A stretch of DNA of 64,000 nt from Malaciobacter halophilus. Lineage in GTDB: Bacteria; Campylobacterota; Campylobacteria; Campylobacterales; Arcobacteraceae. The DNA lies in the NCBI RefSeq assembly GCF_002837275.1, contig NZ_NXIF01000020.1, positions 1 to 64,000 on the forward strand, written 5' to 3'. Below the pieces are notes generated by a model. The model had not been told where the DNA came from. It saw only the letters and a program-made list of their open reading frames with translations, and did not search any database. This document shows positions 36,476 through 46,785 of the stretch, one piece after another. The stretch's first letter is position 1. Each line of letters begins with the position of its first letter. Position numbers and translations under genes: made by a program.

Positions 36476-38128
36476 TTATTTAATTTGATCTTTTAATAAA
36501 TCACCTAAAGTCATATTTGCATCATCATTTACGGCTTTAAGAACTTCTCTTTCTTGTTGTAATTCTAATCTTTTAATAGATAATCTAACTCTATTTCTTT
36601 TTGTATCAATATTTACAACAACTGCTTCAATTTCATCACCAATTTTAATCTCATCAGCTTTTAATGGTCCAAAGTCTTCACTTCTTACTAAGCCATCTAA
36701 ATTATCATCTAGTTTGATAAATAATCCAAAGTCTTTAACATCTTTAATTGGTCCTTTAACAATATCACCAACTTTATGTGCATCTTGGAATTTTTTAGCA
36801 GGAGAGTCAGTAATCTCTTTTATACTTAAAGAGATATTCTCTTTGTCTTTGTCAATTTTAATGATTTTAACTTCTAGTTCATCACCTTTTTTGAACATTG
36901 ACTTACATTTTGCATTAGTTTCCCATGAAGCCTCTTCGTTATGTAATAAACCATCAATTTCACCAATAGTAACAAAAGCACCAAAGTCAGTTAAAGTAGC
37001 AACTTTACCTTTGATTACATCACCAACATTATTCTCTTTTAAGAATTTAGTAAATGGTTTTTCTTGAAGATTTTTTAAAGAAACTCTTAATCTTTTCTTA
37101 TCAATATCAAGCTCAATTACTTCAACATTAATCTCTTCTCCTAAAGTTAAAATCTCTTTAGGGTTTTTAATGTTTTTATTCCAAGTAATTTCAGATATAT
37201 GAAGTAATCCTTCAATATCATTTCCTAAATCAACAAATGCACCATAAGATTCAAAGTTAGAAACTGTAACTGTAATAGTATCTCCAACTTCTAATTGGTC
37301 TTTAATCTCTTCCCATGGATTTGGTAATGCAGCTTTAATTGATAAAGAAAGATGTTGTTTAGCTTTATCATAAGATAAAATTGCAACAGTAACTTCATCA
37401 CCTTCTTCATAATAATTAGCTGGATTAACAGGCCCTTTATAAGAGATTTCGTTATAGTTAACTAAACCATCAATTCCACCTAAATCAACAAACATACCAT
37501 ATGAAGTGATTTTTTTGATTGTACCATTTACAGGTTCACCAGATTCTAAAATTTCAGCTATTTTAGTATCTTTTTGTGCTTTAGCTTCTTCAATTAATTT
37601 CTTTCTTGAAATAATAATTGAGTTTTGGTTTTCATTAACTTTTAAAACTTTTGCTTTAACTTTTTTACCAATTGCACCGTGAACTTTTAAGTAAGATTGA
37701 GCCATTGGCATGAAGTATTCACATCCATCCTCATCTTCAACTATAAAACCACCTTTATTTTTTACAGAAACAATTTTACCCTCAACTACAACATCTTCAA
37801 GGTCTTCTTTATGTTTCTCTACAAACGCATCAAATTTCTCTTTTTGTAGAACTTTTCTATATGAAATTGCAGGTCTTTCTCCTCTATTTCCCATTAACAT
37901 AACAGGAATAGAATCTCCCTCTTTATAATTCATCTCACCATTTACAGTGATTTCAGAGATATTAAGTTTCCCTTCAATTTTTTGACCAACGTCAACAAGT
38001 GCGCTATCATCAGTAATTTCTACAATTACACCATTTACTACAGAGTTATTTTCAGCATTCTCAAAAGACTCATTAAGCATTTGCTCAAAATCAAAGTCTT
38101 CACCAATTTCAATATCTTCGATACCCAT
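36476..38128 (-). CDS. rpsA: 30S ribosomal protein S1
   Basis: S1 brings mRNA to the ribosome. The 550-residue protein has six S1 repeats, visible as returning patterns such as GTIKKITSYGMFVDLGGIDG, SNFESYGAFVDLGNDIEG, ATLTDFGAFVTIGEIDG and KDVKDFGLFIKLDDNLDG. The length matches the six-repeat proteobacterial form (E. coli 557). A perfect -10 (38174-38169) precedes it, so it probably starts the rpsA-serA-efp unit. Confidence 0.97.
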   Translation of the reverse strand: MGIEDIEIGEDFDFEQMLNESFENAENNSVVNGVIVEITDDSALVDVGQKIEGKLNISEITVNGEMNYKEGDSIPVMLMGNRGERPAISYRKVLQKEKFDAFVEKHKEDLEDVVVEGKIVSVKNKGGFIVEDEDGCEYFMPMAQSYLKVHGAIGKKVKAKVLKVNENQNSIIISRKKLIEEAKAQKDTKIAEILESGEPVNGTIKKITSYGMFVDLGGIDGLVNYNEISYKGPVNPANYYEEGDEVTVAILSYDKAKQHLSLSIKAALPNPWEEIKDQLEVGDTITVTVSNFESYGAFVDLGNDIEGLLHISEITWNKNIKNPKEILTLGEEINVEVIELDIDKKRLRVSLKNLQEKPFTKFLKENNVGDVIKGKVATLTDFGAFVTIGEIDGLLHNEEASWETNAKCKSMFKKGDELEVKIIKIDKDKENISLSIKEITDSPAKKFQDAHKVGDIVKGPIKDVKDFGLFIKLDDNLDGLVRSEDFGPLKADEIKIGDEIEAVVVNIDTKRNRVRLSIKRLELQQEREVLKAVNDDANMTLGDLLKDQIK

Positions 38129-38168
38129 ATTATTCCTTCGTATTAACCGTTATTTATTAAATGGGAAG

Positions 38169-38174
38169 ATTATA
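38169..38174 (-). promoter_or_regulatory. -10 element of rpsA
   Basis: On the minus strand TATAAT (38174-38169) in TTAGATATAATC lies 41 bases upstream of the rpsA ATG. Initiation would give a leader of about 33 bases with GAAGGAA as the ribosome binding site. Confidence 0.65.
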
Positions 38175-38205
38175 TCTAAAACTGGCTTAAACTAAAAATT
38201 TTAAG

Positions 38206-39042
38206 TTAGATTTTTTCTACTTGATTTACTACTTCTTGTATAATCCAATCCGGTGTTGAAGCACCAGCTGTTATTCCACAGATTTTTTTATTTTTAAACC
38301 AATTAGAGTTTAACTCTTTTGAGTTTTCAATTAAGTAAGAATCAGGACAGTTTTCTAGGCATATAGCTTGAAGTTGTTTTGTATTTGAAGAGTTTTTTCC
38401 TCCAATTACAATCATTACATCAACCTCCTTAGATAGGTCTCTTGCTGCATCTTGGTTCTCAAATGTAGCATCACAAATAGTATTAAATACTCTTACTTCT
38501 TTATTCTTTAAAATAAGTGCATTTACTATTTCTAAATAAACCTCTTTTTTCTTTGTAGTTTGAGCAACAGTTGCAATTTTATCATGTTTGAATTTTATAT
38601 TATTTAAGTCTTTTACACTCATTACAACATGTACATCTTCTTGGTCTTCACCATAAGATTTTACTCCTTTTACTTCAGGATGAGTGCTATCTCCAAAGAT
38701 TAAAATTGAGTAGTTCTCTTTTGACATTTTTTTTACAATTTGTTGGGGAGTTGTAACAAAAGGACAAGTGGCATTTATGACTTTTGCAGCTTTATTTTTC
38801 TTTAGGTTTTTTAAATCATCTTTTGGAATACCATGTGTTCTAATAATTACTGTATCATCTTTTTTTACTTCTTCAAGATTATTATATAAACCTACATTAA
38901 AGTTGTTTTTTAATCTATCAATCTCATTTTGATTATGTATTAAAGGACCCATTGTTGCAGAGTTTTCATATGACTCTGCGATTTTTATAGCTCTTTTTAC
39001 TCCAAAACAAAAACCATAACTTGAAGCTAATTTAACTTGCAT
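38206..39042 (-). CDS. ispH: 4-hydroxy-3-methylbut-2-enyl diphosphate reductase
   Basis: IspH makes IPP and DMAPP in the last step of the MEP pathway, using a cluster bound by three Cys. These are seen as C12 (YGFCFGVKRAI), the Cys of NATCPFVTTP (about 94) and of NTICDATFENQ (about 189). TVAQTT, SSNTKQL and ITAGASTPDWI are also conserved. The 278-residue length is usual for Campylobacterota. It begins eight bases after aroA. Confidence 0.96.
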   Translation of the reverse strand: MQVKLASSYGFCFGVKRAIKIAESYENSATMGPLIHNQNEIDRLKNNFNVGLYNNLEEVKKDDTVIIRTHGIPKDDLKNLKKNKAAKVINATCPFVTTPQQIVKKMSKENYSILIFGDSTHPEVKGVKSYGEDQEDVHVVMSVKDLNNIKFKHDKIATVAQTTKKKEVYLEIVNALILKNKEVRVFNTICDATFENQDAARDLSKEVDVMIVIGGKNSSNTKQLQAICLENCPDSYLIENSKELNSNWFKNKKICGITAGASTPDWIIQEVVNQVEKI

Positions 39043-39050
39043 AATTTTCC

Positions 39051-40325
39051 TTAGTATAGGGTGTCAAGTATCTTTTTAAAGTTTGGAAATGATGTCTGAA
39101 TACATTGAGTATCTTTTATATCCATATCACATATAGTTCCTGCAATTGCAAAACTCATTGCAATTCTATGGTCACCATAAGAATTAATTGTGGCTTTTTT
39201 GATTGTTCCACCAACTATTTCATAACCATCTTCAAACTCTGTATATTCAACACCACAAAGTTTTAAATTTTCTACTACAGAAGATATTCTATCACTCTCT
39301 TTAACTCTAAGCTCTTTTGCATTTATAACTTTAGATTTACCTTTTGCTAAACTCATTGCAATTGATAAAGCAGGCAATTCATCTATTAGCCATGAGATAT
39401 TATCTTTTACTTCTACACCTTTTAGTTCTTTGTGTTTAACAATAATATCTCCAATTGGTTCATAAATATTCTCTTTTTCAATATACTCAACCTGTGCTCC
39501 CATCTTTTCAAGAATTTTATAAGCTTCAATTCTTGTAGGATTTAAAGTTACATTTTTTATTGTAACTTTTGAGTTTGGATTTATTGCTGCAGCAACTGCA
39601 AAAAAGAATGCTGATGAAGGATCCGTTGGTACGGTAATATTAAGAGGTTTTAAGTATCCATTTAATGGCTTAATATTAATATATCCTTGTTTATCTAAAG
39701 TTATATCTGCTCCCATACCTTTTAACATTCTTTCTGTATGGTCTCTTGTTAACTCTTCTTCTTTATATTTACATGTATCTTCTGCTTTTAAAGCAGCTAA
39801 AATCATAGCAGATTTTACTTGTGCAGAGTTTACGGGTGATTGGTACTTAAATGCTTTAAGTTTATCTCCTCTTATAAATAAAGGAGCTTTATTTCCATCT
39901 TCTCTACCATCAATTTTTGCTCCAATACTTCTTAAAGGTTCTGCTACTCTTTTCATAGGTCTAGCTCTTAGATATTTGTCCCCTGTTAAAGTAAAAGCTC
40001 CATCTACACTTGCTAGTAAACCACAAAAAAGTCTCATTGCAGTACCTGAGTTTCCACAATCTAATACATCACTTGGTTCTGTTAACTGTTTTGTTGGAGT
40101 AATTTGTATATTTGAACCATCTTTTATAATCTTTGCTCCAAGTTGTTCTACAATACTTAAAGTATTTAAAGTATCCTCAGCTGTAAGATAGTTTTTTATA
40201 TATGATGTTTTGTCTGAAAATAGTGAAAACATTGCACATCTATGTGAGATTGATTTGTCACTACTTATTGTATCAATTGTAATATCAAAAGGTTTACCAA
40301 TTCTATTTATGTTTAATGTTTCCAC
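39051..40325 (-). CDS. aroA: 3-phosphoshikimate 1-carboxyvinyltransferase (EPSP synthase)
   Basis: AroA adds enolpyruvate to shikimate 3-phosphate on the route to chorismate. The 424-residue protein has [79 protein letters not shown] and [13 protein letters not shown]. These are all core EPSPS segments. The start is GTG at 40325 with AAAGGAAC before it. It lies nine bases after pheT. Confidence 0.96.
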   Translation of the reverse strand: METLNINRIGKPFDITIDTISSDKSISHRCAMFSLFSDKTSYIKNYLTAEDTLNTLSIVEQLGAKIIKDGSNIQITPTKQLTEPSDVLDCGNSGTAMRLFCGLLASVDGAFTLTGDKYLRARPMKRVAEPLRSIGAKIDGREDGNKAPLFIRGDKLKAFKYQSPVNSAQVKSAMILAALKAEDTCKYKEEELTRDHTERMLKGMGADITLDKQGYINIKPLNGYLKPLNITVPTDPSSAFFFAVAAAINPNSKVTIKNVTLNPTRIEAYKILEKMGAQVEYIEKENIYEPIGDIIVKHKELKGVEVKDNISWLIDELPALSIAMSLAKGKSKVINAKELRVKESDRISSVVENLKLCGVEYTEFEDGYEIVGGTIKKATINSYGDHRIAMSFAIAGTICDMDIKDTQCIQTSFPNFKKILDTLY

Positions 40326-40334
40326 TTTGTTCCT

Positions 40335-42656
40335 TTAGTCTCTTAGTCCAATATTTAGCTCTTGATTAAGTTTTTCTAAAATAGTATTCATTGTAGAAGT
40401 TATATCATCTTCTTCTAATGTTTTTTCGTCATTTTGTAAAACAAATCTAATAGTTAAACTTTCATTGTTTTCAAGTTTTTCATCACTATAAATATCAATT
40501 AAATTAAACTGTTTTATATTTTTATCTTCTATTGAGTTTATAACTTTTTTAATTTTTGCATAAGGCATATCTTTTGGTGCAATTATACTTAAATCTTTTC
40601 TTGATACTTGAAATTTTGATGTTGCATGAACTTTTACTAATTCATCTTTGATTTTATCAAAATCAATTTCTGCAATAAAAGTATCAGGTAAATCATACTC
40701 TTGGGCAATACTTGGATGAAGTTTACAGATGAATCCTACTTCTTGACCATCAATTATTACATTTGCATTTTGGTAAGGATGAATAAAACTATTTGTAATT
40801 TTTTGCATAGGTTCTAAATCAAATTTACCAATTGAGTTTAAAACTCTTTTTGCAAACTCAAAGAAATCAATATTTTCAGGTTTTCCAGCGTTTGTAAAGC
40901 TCTCTTGCTCTTTTGCTCCACTATGTATAAAAGAGATTTTATAGCTTTCTTGCCTATTCTCATCTATAACCTTACCAATTTCATAAAATGATGCACTTTT
41001 TACATTTTGTTTAAAGTTATTTGAACAAGCTTCCACTAAATTTAATAAAATTGTTGTTCTTAAAGTATTTAACTCATTTACAATTGGATTTAAAATATCT
41101 AACTCATCTTTTACAACAGCAAAACCATATTTTTGTAGGTTCTGTTTATTTGAGAATAAATAAGTTAATGTTTCATAAAAACCATTTTCTATTGCTTTTC
41201 TTCTTATTTTGTTTCTTTTAATTAAGTTTGCTGATGTTTGATTAAATCTATTAACCTCTTCAATTGCTAAAGGTTTAGCTTGAATATTGTCAATTCCAAC
41301 TATTCTTACTATTTCTTCAGTTACATCTGCAATATTTTTTATATCGTGTCTATGTAAAGGAATTTGAATTGAAAATACATTATTTAATCCTTCTTTTACT
41401 TCAAAACCTAAAGCGTTTAAAATATTCTCAATCTCTGCTTTTGGTATATCTTGACCAATAATTGAGTTTATCTTATCTATATTTATATCTAAGTATTTTC
41501 TTTCTATATCTTCAACAAAAGCTTCAGAACCATTATAAATCTTTGCTCCATGTTTTGATACAAAAGTTGTAAAACAATCAATTCCTTGTTTTATATTTGG
41601 CTCACTTCCTCTTGATGTTCTATAATAAATATCTCCAGTTTTTCTTTTAGTCTCAAATACTTTTTTAGCTAATTTTTCTGGATTAATATAAGAAGCTTCA
41701 ACTATAAAAATATCATCATTTGTATCTGAATTTTTATGTTCAACACCAACTGTACTTAAAAGCTCTTTTCCAAATACATTATCAAAACCATCTTTGTCTT
41801 TTTTTACATGAAGTACTGATAAAGAATTTTGTTTATCTGTATCTTCATTTGCGTATGCATTTAAAACTACTCCATATGAGTGTGTAGAGTATGAAATCGC
41901 ATCTTTTATATCATTTTCTTGATATTTTTCTATTGTTCCAACTCTTAATTTATGCAATACAGGCAGTTTAAAATCACTAAAATCAATAGCTTTAAATAGT
42001 AATGAACTGTTAACAGCACTTTCACATTCAACTTCTAAGAATTGTCCAATTCCCAAATCGTTATTGTCAATTTTTTTCTCTTTTTCAATAATATTGATAT
42101 TATAATAAGCGCTTAATTCTCTTGCAACACCATTTATACTTAGACAATCACCTCTATTTGCAGTAAGCTCAATTTCAATAATATCATCATTGATTAAAGG
42201 ATACTCTTTTAGTTCTTTACCAATTTGTAATTTTCCAATAGAGTTATCAAGCTCTAAAATCCCATCATTTAGTTTTGGTAAACCTAATTCAGTAGATGAA
42301 CAAATCATTCCAATTGATTCTACACCTCTTAGTTTTGCTTTTTTTATTTTAAAATCATCACTTAATTTACAGCCTACTGTTGCAACTGGAACATACTGAC
42401 CTTCTGCTACATTTTTTGCACCACAAACTATTTGTACAGTTTCTTCTCCAATATCAACTTGGCAAATATTCAATTTATCTGCATCTGGATGTTTCTTTTT
42501 TTCTAAAACTTTTCCTACTACAACTTTAGAAGCAATTCTTACTTTCTGTAAACTATCAACTTCAAGTCCAATTGAGTTAAGTGTTTTACAGATGTCGTCA
42601 GTAGAAATCTTTGAAATATCAATAAACTCTTCTAACCATTTTCTTGTAACTATCAT
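40335..42656 (-). CDS. pheT: Phenylalanyl-tRNA synthetase beta subunit
   Basis: PheT pairs with PheS to charge tRNA-Phe. The 773-residue protein has the N-terminal EMAP/tRNA-binding domain ([20 protein letters not shown], about residues 47-66), the B3/B4 editing region, B5 ([11 protein letters not shown]) and the C-terminal FDX-ACB anticodon-binding domain ([18 protein letters not shown]). Length is normal. Its start overlaps the pheS stop by four bases (ATGA). Confidence 0.96.
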   Translation of the reverse strand: MIVTRKWLEEFIDISKISTDDICKTLNSIGLEVDSLQKVRIASKVVVGKVLEKKKHPDADKLNICQVDIGEETVQIVCGAKNVAEGQYVPVATVGCKLSDDFKIKKAKLRGVESIGMICSSTELGLPKLNDGILELDNSIGKLQIGKELKEYPLINDDIIEIELTANRGDCLSINGVARELSAYYNINIIEKEKKIDNNDLGIGQFLEVECESAVNSSLLFKAIDFSDFKLPVLHKLRVGTIEKYQENDIKDAISYSTHSYGVVLNAYANEDTDKQNSLSVLHVKKDKDGFDNVFGKELLSTVGVEHKNSDTNDDIFIVEASYINPEKLAKKVFETKRKTGDIYYRTSRGSEPNIKQGIDCFTTFVSKHGAKIYNGSEAFVEDIERKYLDINIDKINSIIGQDIPKAEIENILNALGFEVKEGLNNVFSIQIPLHRHDIKNIADVTEEIVRIVGIDNIQAKPLAIEEVNRFNQTSANLIKRNKIRRKAIENGFYETLTYLFSNKQNLQKYGFAVVKDELDILNPIVNELNTLRTTILLNLVEACSNNFKQNVKSASFYEIGKVIDENRQESYKISFIHSGAKEQESFTNAGKPENIDFFEFAKRVLNSIGKFDLEPMQKITNSFIHPYQNANVIIDGQEVGFICKLHPSIAQEYDLPDTFIAEIDFDKIKDELVKVHATSKFQVSRKDLSIIAPKDMPYAKIKKVINSIEDKNIKQFNLIDIYSDEKLENNESLTIRFVLQNDEKTLEEDDITSTMNTILEKLNQELNIGLRD

Positions 42657-43645
42657 TTAAACTGTCCTAATAATTTTAAATCACTTTCAAATAGAGATCT
42701 TAAATCTCCAATATTATGTATAAGCATTGCAAATCTTTCAACACCTAAACCAAAGGCATAACCAGAAACATTTTCATATCCAACTGCTTTAAATACATTA
42801 GGGTCAACTACACCACATCCAAGAACTTCAAGCCATCCTGTGTGTGAACATACTCTACATCCATCACCTTTACAAAATACACAAGATATATCAACTTCTG
42901 TACTTGGTTCTGTAAAAGGGAAGAATGATGGCCTAAATCTAACTTCTACTTCACCAAACATATGTTGTAAGAACTCAACTAACACATGCTTTAAGTTAGC
43001 AAATGAAATTTTATCTGCACTATCTACTACTAATCCTTCTACTTGGTGGAACATTGGTGTATGAGTTAAATCAAAATCTCTTCTAAATACAGTACCAGGT
43101 GCTATCATTCTAATTGGTGGCTTTTGTGATAACATTGTTCTAATTTGCACAGGAGAAGTGTGTGTTCTTAATACTGTAAAATCTTTATTGTAAAAAGTAT
43201 CTTGCATATCTCTTGCAGGGTGGTATTTAGGAAGGTTTAAAGCCTCAAAATTGTGAAAATCATCTTCTACTAAAGGTCCCTCTTCAACTGCAAAGTTTAG
43301 ATTTTGAAAATAAGTTATGATTCTATCCATTGTATCAATTACTGGATGAACTGAAGCACATGATAACTCATTGTTAAATCTAGTTACATCTATTATTTCG
43401 CTTTCAAGTTTTTTGTTTAAAGCCTCTTTTTCAAGTACTTCTTTTTTTGTGTCTATTGCTTCATTTAATGCAATTTTTTGCTCATTTAAGTTTTGAGCAA
43501 AAGCTTTTTTCTCTTCATTTGGTATAGTTTTTAGTTTTGCAAACTCTTTAGTTAAAACACCTTTTTTCCCTAGTGTATCAACCCTTAAAGATTCTAACTC
43601 TTCAAGTGAATTAGCATTATTAATTTTTTCAATCCATACTTTCAC
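42653..43645 (-). CDS. pheS: Phenylalanyl-tRNA synthetase alpha subunit
   Basis: PheS holds the class II catalytic core. The 330-residue protein has an N-terminal coiled coil (about residues 1-85), then [34 protein letters not shown] (motif 2), [14 protein letters not shown] and [20 protein letters not shown] (motif 3). The stretch [20 protein letters not shown] carries four Cys that may bind Zn, as in several bacterial PheS. The start is GTG at 43645 with AGGAGA upstream. It begins the pheST-aroA-ispH unit. Confidence 0.97.
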   Translation of the reverse strand: MKVWIEKINNANSLEELESLRVDTLGKKGVLTKEFAKLKTIPNEEKKAFAQNLNEQKIALNEAIDTKKEVLEKEALNKKLESEIIDVTRFNNELSCASVHPVIDTMDRIITYFQNLNFAVEEGPLVEDDFHNFEALNLPKYHPARDMQDTFYNKDFTVLRTHTSPVQIRTMLSQKPPIRMIAPGTVFRRDFDLTHTPMFHQVEGLVVDSADKISFANLKHVLVEFLQHMFGEVEVRFRPSFFPFTEPSTEVDISCVFCKGDGCRVCSHTGWLEVLGCGVVDPNVFKAVGYENVSGYAFGLGVERFAMLIHNIGDLRSLFESDLKLLGQFK

Positions 43646-43686
43646 TTAACTTTCTCCTGTTCAATCGTTCTTTCTAAAGTGTAGGG

Positions 43687-43692
43687 ATTATA
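43687..43692 (-). promoter_or_regulatory. -10 element of pheS
   Basis: On the minus strand TATAAT (43692-43687), in AAGTATAATC, lies 42 bases upstream of the pheS GTG. It faces away from the HIT-gene promoter. Confidence 0.6.
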
Positions 43693-43716
43693 CTTAATAA
43701 TTTATTAGAGTTTGGT

Positions 43717-43722
43717 TATAAT
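43717..43722 (+). promoter_or_regulatory. -10 element of the HIT gene
   Basis: TATAAT (43717-43722) follows TTTGGT. It lies 28 bases before the ATG, with AAAAGGAAG as the ribosome binding site. Confidence 0.65.
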
Positions 43723-43749
43723 ATTTTGATAAAATAAAAAGGAAGTAAT

Positions 43750-44088
43750 ATGTGTCTATTTTGTAAAATTATAGATGGTGAAATACCAAATAATACAGTT
43801 CTTGAAAATGATGAGTTTTTATGTTTTCATGATATTAATCCAGCAGCTAAAATTCATGTGCTAATTATTCCAAAAAAACATTATGATTCATTTGATGTAA
43901 TTCCTGCACAATTAATGGCAAATATGACAGAATTTATTCATAAAGTTGCTGATAAACTAGGTGTAAGAGAAGATGGATACAGATTAATTACAAATATTAA
44001 AGACCATGGTGGTCAAGAAGTTCATCATTTACATATGCATTTATTAGCAGGAGAGTATGTAGGACGACTTGTAGGAGCTAAAAAGTAG
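43750..44088 (+). CDS. HIT family (HINT-like) nucleotide hydrolase
   Basis: The 112-residue protein has the HINT opening CLFCKIIDGEIPNNTVLEND and the histidine triad VHHLHMHLLAG (about residues 95-105). HINT proteins hydrolyse nucleoside phosphoramidates such as aminoacyl-adenylate-like compounds. The N-terminal CxxC may bind Zn. It is divergent from pheS, an arrangement I recall from C. jejuni. Its stop codon is inside a terminator shared with accA. Confidence 0.93.
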   Translation: MCLFCKIIDGEIPNNTVLENDEFLCFHDINPAAKIHVLIIPKKHYDSFDVIPAQLMANMTEFIHKVADKLGVREDGYRLITNIKDHGGQEVHHLHMHLLAGEYVGRLVGAKK

Positions 44089-44103
44089 TTTTTACTACTT
44101 TTT
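44080..44103. terminator. Bidirectional terminator, HIT gene / accA
   Basis: AAAAAGTAGT (44080-44089) and ACTACTTTTT (44094-44103) form a perfect 10-bp stem with a TTTT loop. Both stop codons (44086-44088 and 44095-44097) lie inside the stem. Confidence 0.88.
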
Positions 44104-45039
44104 GCTATCTTCGAATTTTCCTAAATTCATAAGTTTTTCATATCTTTTTTCAAGTCTTTGTGCAGTTGTTTGATTTTTTAACTCTTCAAGAGTATTTAAA
44201 AAATAATCACCTAAAGCTTGAATTGCTTCTTCTTTTTGTCTATGGGCACCAATTAATGGCTCATTTATTACATCATCAATTAAATCTAAATCTTTTAATG
44301 CTTCTGCTGTAATCTTAAGTGAATTTGCTGCAGTTTCTGCTTGTGCTGGGTCATTCCATAAAATAGCAGCACAACCTTCAGGAGAAATAACTGCATAAAC
44401 TGAATATCTCATCATTGCAAGTTTATCGGCTACTGAAATAGCAAGGGCACCACCTGAACCACCTTCACCAATTACTACTGAAATAGTAGGTGTTTTAAGG
44501 TTTGAGAATTCATATAAGTTTTTTGCAATTGCTTCACTTTGGTTTCTCTCTTCTGCTCCAATTCCTGGATATGCACCTGGAGTGTCAACTAACATAAGAA
44601 TTGGAATATTGAATTTTTCAGCCATTCTTGCACATCTTAAGGCTTTTCTATATCCTTCAGGGCTTGGCATACCAAAGTTTCTTTTTAGTTTGTTTTTAGT
44701 TCCTCTACCTTTTTGCTCACCAATAACCATTACTTTTTGCTCACCAATATATCCTAAATAACAAATAATAGCATTATCATCATTATAATGTCTATCTCCA
44801 TGTAGTTCATAAGCATCAGTAAGTAAACCTCTTATATAATCAAGAGCATAAGGTCTGTCTGGATGTCTTGCAAGTTGTAGTTTTTGATAATCATTTAAAT
44901 TTTTAAAAGTTTTTTCTACTTCTTTTTTTAGTTTTTTGTCTAAGATCTCAACGGCATGTTCATCTGCACGGCTTTTTGCAACTAAAATGTCTTCTTCAAT
45001 CTGTTGTATTTTGTTTTCAAAATCTAGATAAGTTGCCAA
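44095..45039 (-). CDS. accA: Acetyl-CoA carboxylase carboxyltransferase alpha subunit
   Basis: AccA with AccD moves CO2 from biotin to acetyl-CoA, making malonyl-CoA for fatty acids. The 314-residue protein shows [62 protein letters not shown] and [11 protein letters not shown]. The start is TTG at 45039, with AAGGAA before it. A 10-bp hairpin sits directly upstream of that site, between fabF and accA. Confidence 0.96.
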   Translation of the reverse strand: MATYLDFENKIQQIEEDILVAKSRADEHAVEILDKKLKKEVEKTFKNLNDYQKLQLARHPDRPYALDYIRGLLTDAYELHGDRHYNDDNAIICYLGYIGEQKVMVIGEQKGRGTKNKLKRNFGMPSPEGYRKALRCARMAEKFNIPILMLVDTPGAYPGIGAEERNQSEAIAKNLYEFSNLKTPTISVVIGEGGSGGALAISVADKLAMMRYSVYAVISPEGCAAILWNDPAQAETAANSLKITAEALKDLDLIDDVINEPLIGAHRQKEEAIQALGDYFLNTLEELKNQTTAQRLEKRYEKLMNLGKFEDSKK

Positions 45040-45053
45040 ATATATTCCTTTTT

Positions 45054-45076
45054 TTAAGAAGGAAAATCCTTCTTAA
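45054..45076 (-). promoter_or_regulatory. Hairpin between fabF and accA
   Basis: TTAAGAAGGA (45054-45063) and TCCTTCTTAA (45067-45076) form a perfect 10-bp stem with an AAA loop. On the minus strand it is followed by A residues and the accA ribosome binding site, not by T residues, so it is not a standard terminator. It might affect accA translation or mRNA processing. Confidence 0.5.
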
Positions 45077-45085
45077 GAGTGTTTA

Positions 45086-46345
45086 TTAGTCTATAAATTT
45101 CTTGAAAATAATAGAACCGTTTGTTCCACCAAATCCAAAGTTATTACTCATTACTGTAGTTAATTGGGCTTCTCTTGACTTATTTGGAACAAAATCAAGT
45201 TTACATTCCTCATCAGGATTTATAAGATTAATAGTTGGAGGAATAACTCCTTCTGTTAATGCTTTTAATGTAAAAATAGCTTCTATTGCACCAGCTGCAC
45301 CTAAACAGTGACCAACTTGTCCTTTTGTTGACGTAACAGGAGGGCAATTTTCAATACCATCAAAAAGTTCTACAATTGCTTTAGATTCATTTGCATCTCC
45401 AACAGGAGTTGATGTACCATGAGCATTGATATAGTCAACTTTTATATCTTCACCAAGATTTGCCTTTGCCATTTCAAGAGCTGCTTTCATAGCTCTTAAT
45501 GGACCATCAATTACAGGAGCAGTAATATGATTTGCATCAGCGCTTTCTCCAAAACCAATAACTTCAGCATAGATTTTTGCACCTCTTTGCTGTGCAGATT
45601 CTAATGTTTCAAGAACTAATGCACCAGCTCCTTCACCCATTACAAATCCATCTCTGTCTTTGTCAAATGGTCTTGAAGCTGTTTGTGGGTCATCATTTCT
45701 AGCACTTAATGCTTTCATTGATGCGAATCCACCAACCCCAGCACCACAAATTGCACTTTCAGCACCAACAACTAAAACTCTATCTGCACCGTTTGTTGCA
45801 ATTGTTTTAACTGCATCAGATAGTGCATGTGTTGAAGCTGCACAAGCAGTAACATGTGATAAACTAGGACCTTTTAATCCATGCTCAATAGAGATAAAAC
45901 CACCAAGCATATTTACTAGTGATGAAGGTATGAAAAATGGTGAAATTCTTCTAGGACCTCTTGATTGACAAACTACCGAATTTTTTTCAATAGTTCCAAG
46001 TCCACCTATACCAGATGCTGAAATAATCCCAAATCTATGAGCAATTGATTCATCTACTTTTTTATTTTCATCTGTAATGAAATTTGCATCTTTCATAGCT
46101 TCTTTAGCAGCTTTTATACCCAATTGAATAAATCTATCAGCCTTTTTAACCTCTTTTTTGTCCATTACTTCTGTTGGATCAAAATCTTTTACTTCACCAG
46201 CAATTTGTACAGGATACTCTGAAGCATCAAAAAGTGTAATTTTTTCAATACCACACTTACCTTCAACTACAGCTTTAAAAGACTCCTCAACGTTGTTTCC
46301 TACAGAATTAATAGTACCTAAACCAGTTACAACAACTCTTCTCAT
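45086..46345 (-). CDS. fabF: 3-oxoacyl-ACP synthase II
   Basis: FabF condenses malonyl-ACP with acyl-ACP to lengthen fatty acids. The 419-residue protein begins MRRVVVTGLGTINSVGNNVE and has the catalytic Cys in VTACAASTHAL (about residue 168), and catalytic His in NAHGTSTPVGD and GQVGHCLGAAGA. SNNFGFGGTN closes the fold. FabB is less likely given the opening and the neighbour acpP. It lies downstream of acpP, past a terminator. Confidence 0.96.
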   Translation of the reverse strand: MRRVVVTGLGTINSVGNNVEESFKAVVEGKCGIEKITLFDASEYPVQIAGEVKDFDPTEVMDKKEVKKADRFIQLGIKAAKEAMKDANFITDENKKVDESIAHRFGIISASGIGGLGTIEKNSVVCQSRGPRRISPFFIPSSLVNMLGGFISIEHGLKGPSLSHVTACAASTHALSDAVKTIATNGADRVLVVGAESAICGAGVGGFASMKALSARNDDPQTASRPFDKDRDGFVMGEGAGALVLETLESAQQRGAKIYAEVIGFGESADANHITAPVIDGPLRAMKAALEMAKANLGEDIKVDYINAHGTSTPVGDANESKAIVELFDGIENCPPVTSTKGQVGHCLGAAGAIEAIFTLKALTEGVIPPTINLINPDEECKLDFVPNKSREAQLTTVMSNNFGFGGTNGSIIFKKFID

Positions 46346-46367
46346 TAATTATGCTCCGTTTCTTGTA

Positions 46368-46373
46368 TTTATA
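46368..46373 (-). promoter_or_regulatory. Candidate -10 of fabF
   Basis: On the minus strand TATAAA (46373-46368), in AGATATAAATAC, lies 22 bases before the fabF ATG. A GGAG ribosome binding site follows. The hexamer is imperfect and the leader short. Confidence 0.4.
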
Positions 46374-46430
46374 TCTTATTTAAAATATTCAATTTTCAAT
46401 AAAAACTCAAGATTTTAAATATAAAAGCAA

Positions 46431-46460
46431 AATAAAAAGCTAGAAAGCTAGCTTTTTATT
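46431..46460 (-). terminator. Intrinsic terminator after acpP
   Basis: AATAAAAAGCTAG (46431-46443) and CTAGCTTTTTATT (46448-46460) form a perfect 13-bp stem with an AAAG loop. On the minus strand the T-rich arm follows the loop. It sits 14 bases after the acpP stop. Confidence 0.85.
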
Positions 46461-46473
46461 CCAAAAGTTAAAA

Positions 46474-46704
46474 TTACGCGTGCTCTTCGATGTATTTAAT
46501 AGCATCAGCAACAGTTTGGATACCTTCTGCATCTTCATCAGGGATTTCGATATCAAACTTCTCTTCTAAAGCCATAACTAATTCAACTACGTCTAAAGAG
46601 TCTGCTCCTAAATCCTCGATAAATTTAGAATCTTCTTTGATCTCTGCAATATCACAATCAAGTTGCTCTACTACTACTTCTTTTACATCATCTAATAATG
46701 CCAT
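46474..46704 (-). CDS. acpP: Acyl carrier protein
   Basis: ACP carries growing acyl chains on a phosphopantetheine arm. The 76-residue acidic protein has [20 protein letters not shown], with Ser36 or so of the DSL motif as attachment site, and [20 protein letters not shown]. It has its own promoter and terminator, as suits a very highly expressed gene. AAAAGGAAA precedes the ATG. Confidence 0.98.
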   Translation of the reverse strand: MALLDDVKEVVVEQLDCDIAEIKEDSKFIEDLGADSLDVVELVMALEEKFDIEIPDEDAEGIQTVADAIKYIEEHA

Positions 46705-46733
46705 ATTTTTTCCTTTTATAAAATTATCATCGT

Positions 46734-46739
46734 ATTATA
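46734..46739 (-). promoter_or_regulatory. -10 element of acpP
   Basis: On the minus strand TATAAT (46739-46734) in TTGGCTATAAT lies 30 bases before the acpP ATG. It sits between fabG and acpP and allows separate acpP expression. Confidence 0.7.
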
Positions 46740-46785
46740 GCCAAAAAGATTTTAAAAATTCTTTTAAACATTTTTTTAGCGAAAA

